A stretch of 64,000 bases of DNA from Anaerolineales bacterium (GCA_030834895.1 JAUQXA010000018.1:124001-188000), one strand, 5' to 3'; counted from the first letter of the stretch, positions 31,557 through 39,960 are shown. The notes: generated by a model from the sequence alone, not told the origin. Numbers and translations are program-made.

Positions 31557-32093
31557 TTATCGAAATAAAAATACGCCCAAAACTCCCGCGCCAAGCAAGA
31601 CCAGCGGGGAGGGGACTTCGAACCACAGCGCGATTGCGCTGAGTGCGGCGATAAACAATGTGCGTTTATCGATTTTTTTCGTTTGCCCCACATGAAAAAG
31701 CTCCCACGCCACCATGATGATCAACGCGGCAACGGCTGGACTCATGCCCTTCACGAAGCCCTGCAGCCAGTTCTCCTGCTGAAACTGCTCCAAGACGGCG
31801 GCAACCGCAAACATCAGTACCGTGGGTGGTAGCACCGCGCCCAATAATGCTGTAAATACGCCCGGCACTCCGCCTGCGGCATAGCCGACAAACATGGCGA
31901 GTTTCAGGGCCTCGCTTCCCGGCAGGACATTGGAAAAGCCGACCGCTTCCACAAAGCGTTCCTCGCTCATCACTTTGCCAACCGCCTCTTTGTAAAGCAA
32001 TCCCACCGAGGCGGGACCCGACGGCGAGAGCAGGTTCACTTTGAGGAACATCCACAGGAGACGGAGCCAGACGGAGAATTTTGACAGATTCAT
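31557..32093 (-). CDS. Half-size chromate transporter, second gene of pair
   Basis: The ATG at 32093 is used because it overlaps the upstream stop (ATGA); the longer frame is unlikely. The 178-residue membrane protein has one CHR domain: FLKVNLLSPSGPASVGLLYKEAVG, then GFSNVLPGSEALKLAMFVGYAAGGVPGVFTALLGAVLPP. Short CHR proteins work as pairs to export chromate or other anions. The partner starts just upstream. The family is firm; chromate as the natural substrate is uncertain. Confidence 0.88.
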   Translation of the reverse strand: MNLSKFSVWLRLLWMFLKVNLLSPSGPASVGLLYKEAVGKVMSEERFVEAVGFSNVLPGSEALKLAMFVGYAAGGVPGVFTALLGAVLPPTVLMFAVAAVLEQFQQENWLQGFVKGMSPAVAALIIMVAWELFHVGQTKKIDKRTLFIAALSAIALWFEVPSPLVLLGAGVLGVFLFR

Positions 32094-32677
32094 GAGGAAA
32101 GAAAAATAATCCCGATGATGCCTGCCGCAACGACAACGAGTCGTTCGGGAGCTTTCCGCCACATGGCAACCATGCTGACAATGCCAATCGCCCAGCCGAC
32201 CCAGCTAGTCTCGCCGCCCTTTTCGAAAATCTTCCAGGCTGTAAAAAGCATCAGTATGGAAATGGCGGGTGCGAGTCCTTCAACAAAATTGCCCACCCAG
32301 GCTTCACGGCGCAGGCGGTGCAGGATCATGGTCACGCCGAGGATGATGACGGTGGGCGGCAGGATCGAGCCGGTCAATGCCACCAACCCGCCGGGGACTC
32401 CGCCTGCTGCATAACCGATGTACATCGCCAGTTGCAGGGCGTCACTGCCGGGCAACACCGAGGAAAGTCCGACCGCCTGGATAAACTGGCTCTCGGTCAC
32501 GAAACGTCCCACCGCTTCGTGATAGAGCAAGCCCACCGAGGCCGGGCCGGAAGTGCTGAGCAGGTTGACTTTGATAAAAGTCCAGAAAAGAAGAGGGAGG
32601 ATGTTCAAGGGTATTAGTTGTCGGCTGAATTTGGTTTCAATTCCCGGCAAATGGGAAGGAAGGCAAAAGTTTATCAT
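32090..32677 (-). CDS. Half-size chromate transporter, first gene of pair
   Basis: A 195-residue membrane protein with one CHR domain: FIKVNLLSTSGPASVGLLYHEAVG and GLSSVLPGSDALQLAMYIGYAAGGVPGGLVALTGSILPP. It is clearly related to the following gene (the SGPASVGLLY and GYAAGGVPG blocks are shared), so the pair arose by duplication. The start at 32677 has AAGTGA nearby; a later start is possible because the first 25 residues are not hydrophobic. Together they should form one transporter of two unequal halves. Confidence 0.88.
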   Translation of the reverse strand: MINFCLPSHLPGIETKFSRQLIPLNILPLLFWTFIKVNLLSTSGPASVGLLYHEAVGRFVTESQFIQAVGLSSVLPGSDALQLAMYIGYAAGGVPGGLVALTGSILPPTVIILGVTMILHRLRREAWVGNFVEGLAPAISILMLFTAWKIFEKGGETSWVGWAIGIVSMVAMWRKAPERLVVVAAGIIGIIFLSS

Positions 32678-32723
32678 ATCACTTTGATTCGGCGTATAAT
32701 TTAATAACTGATACTACGGGAGG

Positions 32724-32810
32724 GTGCGTCGCACATGCTTCGATAAGATAATCCAACCGAGTGGTTCCGTCCGTTTGATGAGATTCGTTCACCTGCCTGG
32801 TGCGACGCAC
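32724..32810 (+). repeat. 87-bp element with 11-bp terminal inverted repeats
   Basis: GTGCGTCGCAC (32724-32734) and its exact reverse complement GTGCGACGCAC (32800-32810) bound an AT-richer middle. Each arm is itself nearly palindromic. The element lies in the upstream region of the large TIR gene, so it may carry its regulatory sequences. Confidence 0.7.
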
Positions 32811-32849
32811 TACGTAAGGTGAGTTAACAAAAATTTTTCGGCGGGTAAT

Positions 32850-35756
32850 ATGAATAAAGCAGTGACACGACCATTGAAGGCGTTTCTCTGTCACGCATCC
32901 GGCGACAAACCGGCGGTACGTGAGATGTATAAACGTTTGGTTTTTGAAGGAGTGGATGCTTGGCTGGACAAGGAAAAGCTCCTGCCTGGTCAGGATTGGC
33001 GGGTGGAAATTCCCAAGGCCGTCCAGGAGGCGGATGTCGTCATTGTGTTCCTGTCGAAGAATTCGATCACCAAGGAGGGATATGTCCAAAAGGAAATCAA
33101 GAACGCACTGGACATCGCAGATGAAAAACCCGAAGGTACGATCTTTCTGATTCCCGCGCGGCTGGAGGAGTGTCTTGTACCTGAACGGTTGAGCCGCTGG
33201 CAATGGGTGGATTTGTTCGAGGAAAACGGTTTTATCCAGTTGTTGCGTTCATTGAAACTGCGCGCTAGGGCTGTGGGAGCGACCATCGAGCAGGCTTCTT
33301 TTCAGGAATCAGATAGTGAAGTTGTGAGACGGGCGGAACAACTCTACACCGAAGGACTTGCCGCTTTTTATACTGAAGAGTGGGACAAGGCCTGTCGGCG
33401 TTTTCAAACGATCCTGAGCGAATACCCGAATCATAAAAATGCGGCGGAAAAACTGGCAGAGGCCGAGACACAGAGAAATCTGGCGCGATTATATGCCAAC
33501 GCTGAACAGGAGTACAAAGTCGAGAATTGGACAGCGACCATTCAATCTTTGGAAGACCTGCTGCAAAGAACGCCGGACTACAAGGATGCCACGCAGTTGC
33601 TCAGAAATGCGAGAAAGCAAAAGCGGTTGAAAGAACTGTATGTTGAGGCAAAGGCATTGCACATGGCGCAGAAATGGCATGCGGTTCTCAAAGTCTTCGA
33701 GCAGATCACCGCCATTGAACCGGCCTGTCCCGACCCCGACAACCTGCTGCCGTCTGCTCAAAAGGAAGTCGCAGAACTAAAGCGCATTGCAGAACTGAAC
33801 GAGCAATACAGCGTCGCTGTCCGCCGGATGGATGCGGGGGAGTGGTTGGAAGCTCGCACGTTGTTAGAGAAAGTCCACAAATCGCAAACCGGTTTCATGG
33901 AAACGGAACGCTTGTTGAAAAAAGCCGAAACTGAAATTATCAAGATGGAGGAAAGGGACAAGCGGATTGAGCAAATCAACGTACTTTACGAACAGGCGCA
34001 TGGACTCGTCCGCTCGAAGAACTGGCGCAAGGCATTGGAGAAGATCGAGGAAATCCATCAACTGGACAGTTTGTTTGAAGACAAGGACGAAATTACAGAA
34101 CAAGCCAAAGCCGAACTGGCGTATGAGGAGCAGGAAATCCAGCGGCAAAATGAGCTGGCGGCCATGTATGCCGAATCCGTGCGGTTGATGCAGGAAGGGA
34201 AATATCAGGAGGCGTTGGATAAATGGGATGAAGTGCGTGCGGTTGACTCGAAATATCCGGATAGGCAGGGGGTACAGAGGATGGCAAAAAAGAAACTGAC
34301 GGAGATGACCAAGCCGGTGAAGATCAAGCCGCGACTTGTGATCAAGAAATCTTTTTGGAAAAGAACAGCGTTTTTTGTCGTGGTTATGGTGGGTGTAGTT
34401 GGCATCACGGCGTTGATAAAGTTTGGTCAACAAATGTTATCCGTTCCAACAACTGTTCCAACGCGGACTATGGTTTCGTTTTTTACTTCGACGAAAGTTC
34501 CTGCCAAAATCAGCACACCCCGACCGACAACCGCCATTCCTGTCACAGGCGGCTACACTGACCCGACGATGTATGATGATTTCGGGAGAAAGGAATTTGA
34601 AGGAATATATAACATTGCCTTATGGGAATGGCAGTCAGATGATCCCGACGCTAAAATCATTCAAGACAATGGCGTTTTGAAAATTAACTCAAGTGGATAT
34701 AACAAAGGAGCAGGGTTAGGTATTAAAAAAATTGCAGACATAAGTTCGCCTTATTTTGTGGAGGTATCAACAAGTCTGGAGCCAAATCAGAATGGTGGGA
34801 TAGGTTTCAACTTCAGAATAGATAGTGTTGGTGGGTATTGCCATATTTGGGCAATGAATCAGGCGCAAAATATCAATTGCACCCATGCAGTTGGACAGCA
34901 AGAAGAGAGTACAGAATTTATAAAAATAGCCCAAGGCACCAGACATACACTTCGTATTGAGATAATTCCTGGACCACCCCTCAACATTGTTTATATGGTT
35001 GACGGCGAAATAATCGGCGACTTCAAAATTCTTTCCACCGAGAATACCGTACACGTCGAAAGTTTTTCCATTTCAAGTGGATGCAGTGGTGGCGGCTGTA
35101 TTGATAAAAATCCAAGGACTTTAACAGGTTATGTTGACTATGTCCGCATGGGCGCGATTGAAGATGACCCCGTTATCTATGATGGTTTCGAAAATACAAG
35201 TTTTGCTGGGAAGTTTGATCCAGCCAAATGGGCTTATCTTCCTGGTCATCATTATCCAGACGGCAGTATGTATCAGGAAGATGGAAAAATGATATTTGAG
35301 CAGAATGGTACTGGAGACAGGTGGCAATTCTTAAAAGGAATTGCTGTCGATTCATATCCTAAGACATCCGCTATCTTGGAGAGTAAATTGAAACTCGATT
35401 CTGAGGTGAAAGGTGGCGACATCCAGTTGAGGTTTCAAAATAAAAATGGATTGGCTGTGTGTGGAATAAGTGGTAGCGACTCCAGGGCTTATTGTTGGTG
35501 CGATATGGATGGTCATCATTATCTAGATGAACGTTTCTCTGTAAATACAAGCGATTGGCATGTTTTTAATATTGAATATGAACAACCGACAATGACTTAT
35601 ACTTTTCGTGTCGACGATCGTCAAGTCGGGTATTGTTCATTATTCAAGTCCAATGACTCCCCTGATCTATTAGCTGATTTCGCTATTGGGGGGTGGTTGC
35701 GATCCAATAGTGTAAAAGGATATTTTGAATATATAAAGATTGTGCCCCTGCAATAG
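32850..35756 (+). CDS. Receptor-like TIR-TPR-TM protein with two outer jellyroll domains
   Basis: A 968-residue protein. Residues 8-140 are a TIR_2 domain close to that at 18500 (AFLCHASGDKPAV, DAWLDKEKLLPGQDW, GYVQKEIKNAL with Glu82 as the NADase-type glutamate). Residues 155-490 are helical repeats of TPR type with motifs such as W-D-K-A-C-R-R-F and YQEALDKWDEV. A membrane helix (about 505-523) and a Thr-rich stalk follow. Two related beta-sandwich modules (about 570-765 and 772-968; YDDFGRKEF and YDGFENTSF, each ending in GYVDYVRMG or GYFEYIKIV) resemble laminin-G/DUF1080 carbohydrate-binding folds. Base composition falls in the 3' half (more AT). No Thoeris partner is adjacent. Confidence 0.88.
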   Translation: MNKAVTRPLKAFLCHASGDKPAVREMYKRLVFEGVDAWLDKEKLLPGQDWRVEIPKAVQEADVVIVFLSKNSITKEGYVQKEIKNALDIADEKPEGTIFLIPARLEECLVPERLSRWQWVDLFEENGFIQLLRSLKLRARAVGATIEQASFQESDSEVVRRAEQLYTEGLAAFYTEEWDKACRRFQTILSEYPNHKNAAEKLAEAETQRNLARLYANAEQEYKVENWTATIQSLEDLLQRTPDYKDATQLLRNARKQKRLKELYVEAKALHMAQKWHAVLKVFEQITAIEPACPDPDNLLPSAQKEVAELKRIAELNEQYSVAVRRMDAGEWLEARTLLEKVHKSQTGFMETERLLKKAETEIIKMEERDKRIEQINVLYEQAHGLVRSKNWRKALEKIEEIHQLDSLFEDKDEITEQAKAELAYEEQEIQRQNELAAMYAESVRLMQEGKYQEALDKWDEVRAVDSKYPDRQGVQRMAKKKLTEMTKPVKIKPRLVIKKSFWKRTAFFVVVMVGVVGITALIKFGQQMLSVPTTVPTRTMVSFFTSTKVPAKISTPRPTTAIPVTGGYTDPTMYDDFGRKEFEGIYNIALWEWQSDDPDAKIIQDNGVLKINSSGYNKGAGLGIKKIADISSPYFVEVSTSLEPNQNGGIGFNFRIDSVGGYCHIWAMNQAQNINCTHAVGQQEESTEFIKIAQGTRHTLRIEIIPGPPLNIVYMVDGEIIGDFKILSTENTVHVESFSISSGCSGGGCIDKNPRTLTGYVDYVRMGAIEDDPVIYDGFENTSFAGKFDPAKWAYLPGHHYPDGSMYQEDGKMIFEQNGTGDRWQFLKGIAVDSYPKTSAILESKLKLDSEVKGGDIQLRFQNKNGLAVCGISGSDSRAYCWCDMDGHHYLDERFSVNTSDWHVFNIEYEQPTMTYTFRVDDRQVGYCSLFKSNDSPDLLADFAIGGWLRSNSVKGYFEYIKIVPLQ

Positions 35757-35773
35757 TGTGAAATAAACTTACT

Positions 35774-36307
35774 TCATGCCATCACCGCCCCTTCCATCAA
35801 CAACAACCATTCCTTGGTAGGCAGTCCCTCTCCACCGCCGTAGCCGTGGAGTTTTCCGTCCGTGCCGATGACCCGGTGACAGGGAATCACCAGCGGCATG
35901 GGGTTGGTAGCGTTGGCCCGTCCCACGGCACGGTAGGCGTGGGGACGCCCAATCTGCTCGGCGATCTCGGCGTAGGTGCGTGTCTCACCATAGGGGATTT
36001 CATAAACGGCCAGCAATGCTTTCATCTGGAACGGTTTCAAGGTTGACCAGTCAATGGCAAAGGTGAATTTGCTACGTTTGCCATTCAGGTATTCGCTGAT
36101 TTCCTTTGCGTAGGGACGGGTGATTTTGGGGTTTGACCCAATCTCAGCCTTCAGACGTATTAAGTAGGCATCCAACTCTCGCTGGGACTTGGCCCATTCA
36201 ACGGCAACCAGCCCCAGGGCGGAGACCGCGAAGCGCAGGTCCCCAAGGGGGGTACGATTCAATTCGTCAAGATAAACTTTGAGGGTAGGGAAACTCATTT
36301 TTGCCAT
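35774..36307 (-). CDS. ogt: Methylated-DNA-protein cysteine methyltransferase
   Basis: A 177-residue suicide repair protein that takes alkyl groups from O6-alkylguanine. The active site is IPCHRV, the helix-turn-helix is TYAEIAEQIGRPHAYRAVGRANATNP with the Arg finger, and the C terminus reads GYGGGEGLPTKEWLLLMEG. The N-terminal domain is of average length. Both ogt and ada homologues look like this; no Ada transcription domain is fused, so ogt is used. It is convergent with the TIR gene. Confidence 0.93.
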   Translation of the reverse strand: MAKMSFPTLKVYLDELNRTPLGDLRFAVSALGLVAVEWAKSQRELDAYLIRLKAEIGSNPKITRPYAKEISEYLNGKRSKFTFAIDWSTLKPFQMKALLAVYEIPYGETRTYAEIAEQIGRPHAYRAVGRANATNPMPLVIPCHRVIGTDGKLHGYGGGEGLPTKEWLLLMEGAVMA

Positions 36308-36532
36308 TCTCCATCCGAATCGTTTACATTATTGTTAATTGTCGGACAATCGTAGGGCAGTCGTAGGTTAAGCGTCAAGTACCATTTAAGTAAACATGAT
36401 AAATTTGGCGTTGTAAGGTGATTTCTCTTCTCCTCCTTTCAAAGGGAACCGCGGTCGGCGTCCGCGGTTCTCGGCGTTTAAAGGGGGAATTATCGCAGTA
36501 TAATCTCGTTATCAAACTCTTGCGAGGGTAAC
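36308..36532. other. Intergenic region with a small palindrome and a promoter
   Basis: GAACCGCGG-tcggcgt-CCGCGGTTC (36446-36470) is a perfect 9-bp hairpin. AGTATAAT ends near 36501, with GAGGG seven bases before the next ATG. No gene is seen. Confidence 0.55.
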
Positions 36533-37519
36533 ATGCCTGTACAAATTACGATCATCGGTCTCGGACAAATCGGCGCTTCGATGGGGTTGGCGCTTGCAAC
36601 ACATAAGGAATCCATCCTGCGCGTAGGCCACGATAAAAAACGTGAAGTGGAGCGTGAAGCGTTAGAAATGGGGGTGGCGGATAAAATGGAACATAACCTG
36701 CCCACTGCGGTGCAGGACGCCAAAATGGTGGTGCTGTCCATTCCTCTCAGCCAGGTGAAGGAGACTCTGGAGTTCATCGCGCCCGATTTGCAGGAGGGTG
36801 CGGTGGTTCTGGATACCACACCGATCAAGGCGGGTGTGCAAAAATGGGCAAAGGAAATATTGCCCGATGGATGCTATTACGTGGGACTTGCTCCCGCGCT
36901 GAATCCCGAAGCTCTGCATGATTTTGGAGCCGGTCTGACCACGGCCAAGGCTGACCTGTTTTCGAAAGGCCTTTTCATGATTGATGCTCCTGTCGGAGTG
37001 CCCGAAGAGGCTGTGGTTCTGGCGATGGATTTTGTCCGCCTCTTGGGTGCTGAGCCTGTCCTTGCCGACCCGCTTGAATCAGATGGGTTGATGTCCACGG
37101 TGCACCTCCTGCCGCAGCTTATGGCAGCTTCGCTGTTGAATGCAACAATTGACCAACCCGGCTGGCTGGATGCGCGTAAAGTTGCAGGACGCGCCTATGC
37201 GGTGGCGACTTCGGGGATGGCGTATTCGGATGAGATCGATTCATTGCGCATGTCTGCGTTGCAGAATCGCGCAAGTGTTGTCCACGCACTGGATGTGATC
37301 ATCGCCTCGCTGCGCGGTCTGCGCGACGATATCGAAAATGAAAACGATGAAGGTCTGGCGTTGCGATTGGAATCCGCATTGAAGGGACGTCAACGCTGGA
37401 TGAGTGAACGGCTTGCGGCGAATTGGGCGAACACCAAACGGGCTGACACGCCTGATTATCCATCGATGTCTGAAAGGCTGTTTGGCGGTTTGTTTGCCAA
37501 AAAAAACCGCAAGAAATGA
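36533..37519 (+). CDS. Prephenate dehydrogenase-like protein
   Basis: A 328-residue NAD(P)-dependent dehydrogenase of the TyrA fold with GAGGG upstream. The Rossmann loop is IIGLGQIGASMGLAL, with VVLSIPLSQVKETLEFI and VVLDTTPIKAGV in the usual places, and the helical domain contains DSLRMSALQNRASVVHALD. TyrA enzymes usually have G-x-H-P-M/I-x-G after the D-x-x-S-x-K region; here the matching segment is VGLAPALNPEALHDFG without the His. Tyrosine synthesis is therefore probable but not certain. It overlaps the GIY-YIG gene at ATGA. Confidence 0.78.
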   Translation: MPVQITIIGLGQIGASMGLALATHKESILRVGHDKKREVEREALEMGVADKMEHNLPTAVQDAKMVVLSIPLSQVKETLEFIAPDLQEGAVVLDTTPIKAGVQKWAKEILPDGCYYVGLAPALNPEALHDFGAGLTTAKADLFSKGLFMIDAPVGVPEEAVVLAMDFVRLLGAEPVLADPLESDGLMSTVHLLPQLMAASLLNATIDQPGWLDARKVAGRAYAVATSGMAYSDEIDSLRMSALQNRASVVHALDVIIASLRGLRDDIENENDEGLALRLESALKGRQRWMSERLAANWANTKRADTPDYPSMSERLFGGLFAKKNRKK

Positions 37520-37776
37520 TCTATTACTGCTACATCGTCGAGTGCGCCGATGGAACGTTTTATACCGGTTGGACAACGGATCCCGAAAGGCGGGTGTTGC
37601 AGCATAACAAGGGCGTGGGAGCAAAATATACCAGCACCCGCCGCCCGGTCACGTTGGTGTATTTGGAAGAGCATCCGAGTCGAATATCCGCAATGAAGCG
37701 CGAACTTGCCATCAAGAAGATGAAGCGGGCGCGGAAAAGTAAACTGGCTGAAGAGTGGGAGCGCATACACGGGTAG
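37516..37776 (+). CDS. GIY-YIG endonuclease-fold protein (UPF0213/YhbQ type)
   Basis: An 86-residue protein starting in the ATGA overlap. The GIY-YIG motif is YYCYIVECADGTFYTGWTTD, with the catalytic Arg in DPERRVLQHNKGVGAKYT and the Glu in KRELAIKKMKR. This family covers small stand-alone nucleases of unclear role (YhbQ, YazA). The ends fit the usual 80-100 residue size. Confidence 0.9.
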   Translation: MIYYCYIVECADGTFYTGWTTDPERRVLQHNKGVGAKYTSTRRPVTLVYLEEHPSRISAMKRELAIKKMKRARKSKLAEEWERIHG

Positions 37777-37793
37777 ACAGGTACACAGTAAAA

Positions 37794-37831
37794 CAAGACC
37801 CCGAAATATCTTCTCGGGGTCTTGTTTTTTT
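37794..37831 (+). terminator. Terminator flanked by GTAGACAGGTACAC repeats
   Basis: CAAGACCCCGA and TCGGGGTCTTG pair over 11 bp and run into TTTTTTT. The repeat GGTAGACAGGTACACAG lies before it (37772-37788) and CTTGTCTACCTGTGTACC after it (37841-37858), the same motif as near 1.88 kb. Confidence 0.88.
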
Positions 37832-37862
37832 ACCTTTCTACTTGTCTACCTGTGTACCGTCT

Positions 37863-38414
37863 TTACTCCGTAAACAACGGCAGATGTCCCAAAGAGATAA
37901 TGTCAGACCACTGAGCACGGTCGCCTTCGGTAAGGATCGCGGCCTGCGCCACCACATTCGAATTGGCTTTATCCAAAATCATCCGCATCCCCTGCAGAGT
38001 CGAACCGGTGCTGATGACATCGTCTAAAATGATGACCTTCTTGTTTTGAATGACGTCACGGTCCTTCTCATCCAGGATCAACATCTGCGGTTGACCGGTG
38101 GTAATCGAAAGTGTCTCCGCTCTGACCGCGTCGCCCATGTATGGTTTGTACGTTTTTCGCAGGATGACATACGGCTTCTTCAATTCAACTGACAGTGCGT
38201 GTGCCAACGGGATGGACTTTGCTTCCGCCGTGACGAGAATGTCGTGCTCGATGCCCTGAAGTTTTTTGGCGAGTTCACGCGCGCTGGCTTGCACCAATTC
38301 GGTATCGCCCAAAATGTTGAGGATGGCAATTTTCAGCCCTGGTTTGATTTCAAACAAACGCAGGTCGCGCTTGACGCCCGCGATTTCGATGGAATAATGC
38401 TGGCGATTTGACAT
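37863..38414 (-). CDS. Phosphoribosyltransferase, adenine/xanthine type
   Basis: The ATG at 38414 (MSNRQHYS) with GGAGAAA upstream gives 183 residues. The PRPP-binding loop is VIILDDVISTGSTL, the PPi loop region is TAEAKSIPLAHALS, and the flexible hood KTYKPYMGDAVRAETLS resembles adenine phosphoribosyltransferases. The long frame upstream is not needed. It salvages a purine base. The exact base is not certain from sequence alone. Confidence 0.88.
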   Translation of the reverse strand: MSNRQHYSIEIAGVKRDLRLFEIKPGLKIAILNILGDTELVQASARELAKKLQGIEHDILVTAEAKSIPLAHALSVELKKPYVILRKTYKPYMGDAVRAETLSITTGQPQMLILDEKDRDVIQNKKVIILDDVISTGSTLQGMRMILDKANSNVVAQAAILTEGDRAQWSDIISLGHLPLFTE

Positions 38415-38479
38415 GAGGTTTCTCCGCGAAAAAATTGTCTGGCTGGGCAAGTTTATCATAACTTGATATAGAAAATTTG

Positions 38480-38488
38480 TGCTATACT
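38480..38488 (+). promoter_or_regulatory. Extended -10 promoter, probably leaderless
   Basis: TGCTATACT ends six bases before the ATG at 38495, without a Shine-Dalgarno. It shares TTTGTGCTATACTYTGTCCA with the ftsK promoter. Confidence 0.6.
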
Positions 38489-38494
38489 TTGTCC

Positions 38495-38728
38495 ATGCCC
38501 ATTATTCGTGCATCTGACATCGGAAGTTATCTCTACTGCCATCGGGCTTGGCGCTACCGCAAGGATGGGGTCGAATCCGAGAACCAGGCGGAACTCGCCG
38601 CCGGGACTGAGCTTCACCAAAAACATGGACTCAAGATCCTCTCTGCCAGCCTGCTCCGCACCCTCGGTTTGATTCTGCTTCTGGCGGCTGTCCTCACGTT
38701 GACGGCTTACTGCGCTGCCCAGTTGTAA
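38495..38728 (+). CDS. N-terminal half of a split Cas4-like nuclease, membrane-anchored
   Basis: A 77-residue protein. Its first half, RASDIGSYLYCHRAWRYRKDG then ELAAGTELHQKHG, is the N-terminal segment of Cas4/Dna2-type PD-(D/E)XK nucleases: the first Fe-S cysteine (Cys15), Arg17 and Trp19, and the motif His41. The rest is a membrane helix (about 53-72, LLRTLGLILLLAAVLTL). It ends with a normal stop where Cas4 would continue. The second half is encoded at 39409. A HEAT-like gene lies between them. Confidence 0.78.
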   Translation: MPIIRASDIGSYLYCHRAWRYRKDGVESENQAELAAGTELHQKHGLKILSASLLRTLGLILLLAAVLTLTAYCAAQL

Positions 38729-38742
38729 TCAAGGAGTGAATC

Positions 38743-39372
38743 ATGTCTGTGTTAAATCGTCTCGCATGTTTTCAGAATCGCCGCGACGAAGTCCCGAACC
38801 AGGAACTGGCACGTGACCTTGCCGTGAAGAAGGACAAAACGGGAATCCGCGAGATTGCCGAAAACCTGTGGAACAAGGATAAGAATATCCAGGCAGATTG
38901 CATCAAGGTCATGTATGAAATTGGCTACATCGAACCCGGCCTGATTGCCGGATATGCCGAGGACTTTATTAAGTTGCTAAAAAGCAAGAACAACCGTCTT
39001 GTTTGGGGTGCAATGGGTGCGCTTGTGGCGGCAGCAAAGATCGACCCCGACACGATTTTCAAGAACTTGGATGTCATCAAAAAGGCAAAAGCGATGGGTT
39101 CCGTCATCACCGTGGACAACGCCATCTCGGTGCTTGCCCTGACCGCCTCCGCTAACCCGAAACACAACGCCGCCATCTTCCCTGATCTGATTCGTCATCT
39201 TGCATCCTGCCGTCCGAAGGAAGTTCCCCAACATGCCGAGCGGACTCTTCCCGCGGTGAATGCGAACAACAAAAAAGAATTCGTCAAAGTTCTCGAAAAA
39301 CGCACCGAAGATCTTTCTGGCGGCGGATTGTCCCGCGTCAAAAAGCTCATCCGTGCCGCTGAAGCCCTATAG
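38743..39372 (+). CDS. HEAT-repeat-like protein
   Basis: A 209-residue soluble helical protein with AAGGAG upstream. Helix pairs such as NIQADCIKVMYEIGYIEPGLIAGYAEDFIKLL and NNRLVWGAMGALVAAAKIDPDTIF have the ARM/HEAT pattern, including the repeated alanine and the Pro/Asp turn. These proteins bind other proteins or nucleic acids. It is placed between the two parts of a Cas4-like nuclease, 14 bases after the first and 36 before the second, so a complex is possible. Confidence 0.72.
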   Translation: MSVLNRLACFQNRRDEVPNQELARDLAVKKDKTGIREIAENLWNKDKNIQADCIKVMYEIGYIEPGLIAGYAEDFIKLLKSKNNRLVWGAMGALVAAAKIDPDTIFKNLDVIKKAKAMGSVITVDNAISVLALTASANPKHNAAIFPDLIRHLASCRPKEVPQHAERTLPAVNANNKKEFVKVLEKRTEDLSGGGLSRVKKLIRAAEAL

Positions 39373-39408
39373 CCTGCCCACCGATTACTGATCACTGCTT
39401 ACTGGAAC

Positions 39409-39930
39409 ATGCTTTACCTTGCCCTTGCCTTGCTTATCATCGCCCTGTTCTTCTTCCGCCAGTCCAGCCGCCAGCGGAAGGAGGCGGGACTGCCCGGCGG
39501 ACGAATCATCTACACCGACACACGCGGATGGGGCAAGGTGGAGAAACCACTTTTTTATACCGCGATGGAGTTGACCGGCAAGCCCGATTATTTAGTCAAA
39601 CAAAACGGAAAAATCATCCCGGTGGAGGTCAAATCGGGACGAGCACCCGAAGCGCCTTACGACTCGCACATTTATCAGCTCGCGGCGTATTGTCTGCTGG
39701 TGGAGAAAACCTATCATACCCGCCCACCATATGGCATCATCCACTACGAGAACCGCGACTTTGCAGTGGACTACACCCGCGAACTGGAAAACGCTCTTGT
39801 TGACCTGCTTGTGGAGATGAAACGCGACGAACACAAAAAGGATGTCCCCCGCTCACACGAACAACCCGGCCGTTGTGCCAAATGCGGCTATCGAAATGTA
39901 TGTGACCAGAGTCTAATTACCGATCACTAA
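39409..39930 (+). CDS. C-terminal half of a split Cas4-like nuclease, membrane-anchored
   Basis: A 173-residue protein with an N-terminal membrane helix (YLALALLIIALFFF) and then the core of a Cas4-like PD-(D/E)XK nuclease. Seen are Asp60 in LTGKPDYLV, Glu73 and Lys75 in IIPVEVKSG, the Q-x3-Y motif (Gln90, Tyr94) and three cysteines near the end, Cys156, Cys159 and Cys165 (RCAKCGYRNVC), which would complete a 4Fe-4S cluster with Cys15 of the protein at 38495. No Shine-Dalgarno is visible. No other cas gene is in the window, so a DNA-repair or surveillance role is more likely than adaptation. Confidence 0.8.
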   Translation: MLYLALALLIIALFFFRQSSRQRKEAGLPGGRIIYTDTRGWGKVEKPLFYTAMELTGKPDYLVKQNGKIIPVEVKSGRAPEAPYDSHIYQLAAYCLLVEKTYHTRPPYGIIHYENRDFAVDYTRELENALVDLLVEMKRDEHKKDVPRSHEQPGRCAKCGYRNVCDQSLITDH

Positions 39931-39960
39931 TCTCCAATTACCAAGTTTATCCTTTGCTCT

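Noticed and set aside
18500-35756. A Thoeris or CBASS defence system around the TIR genes
   Set aside because: No ThsA-like, cyclic nucleotide synthase or effector gene is adjacent to either TIR gene; the TIR proteins look like single-component receptors.
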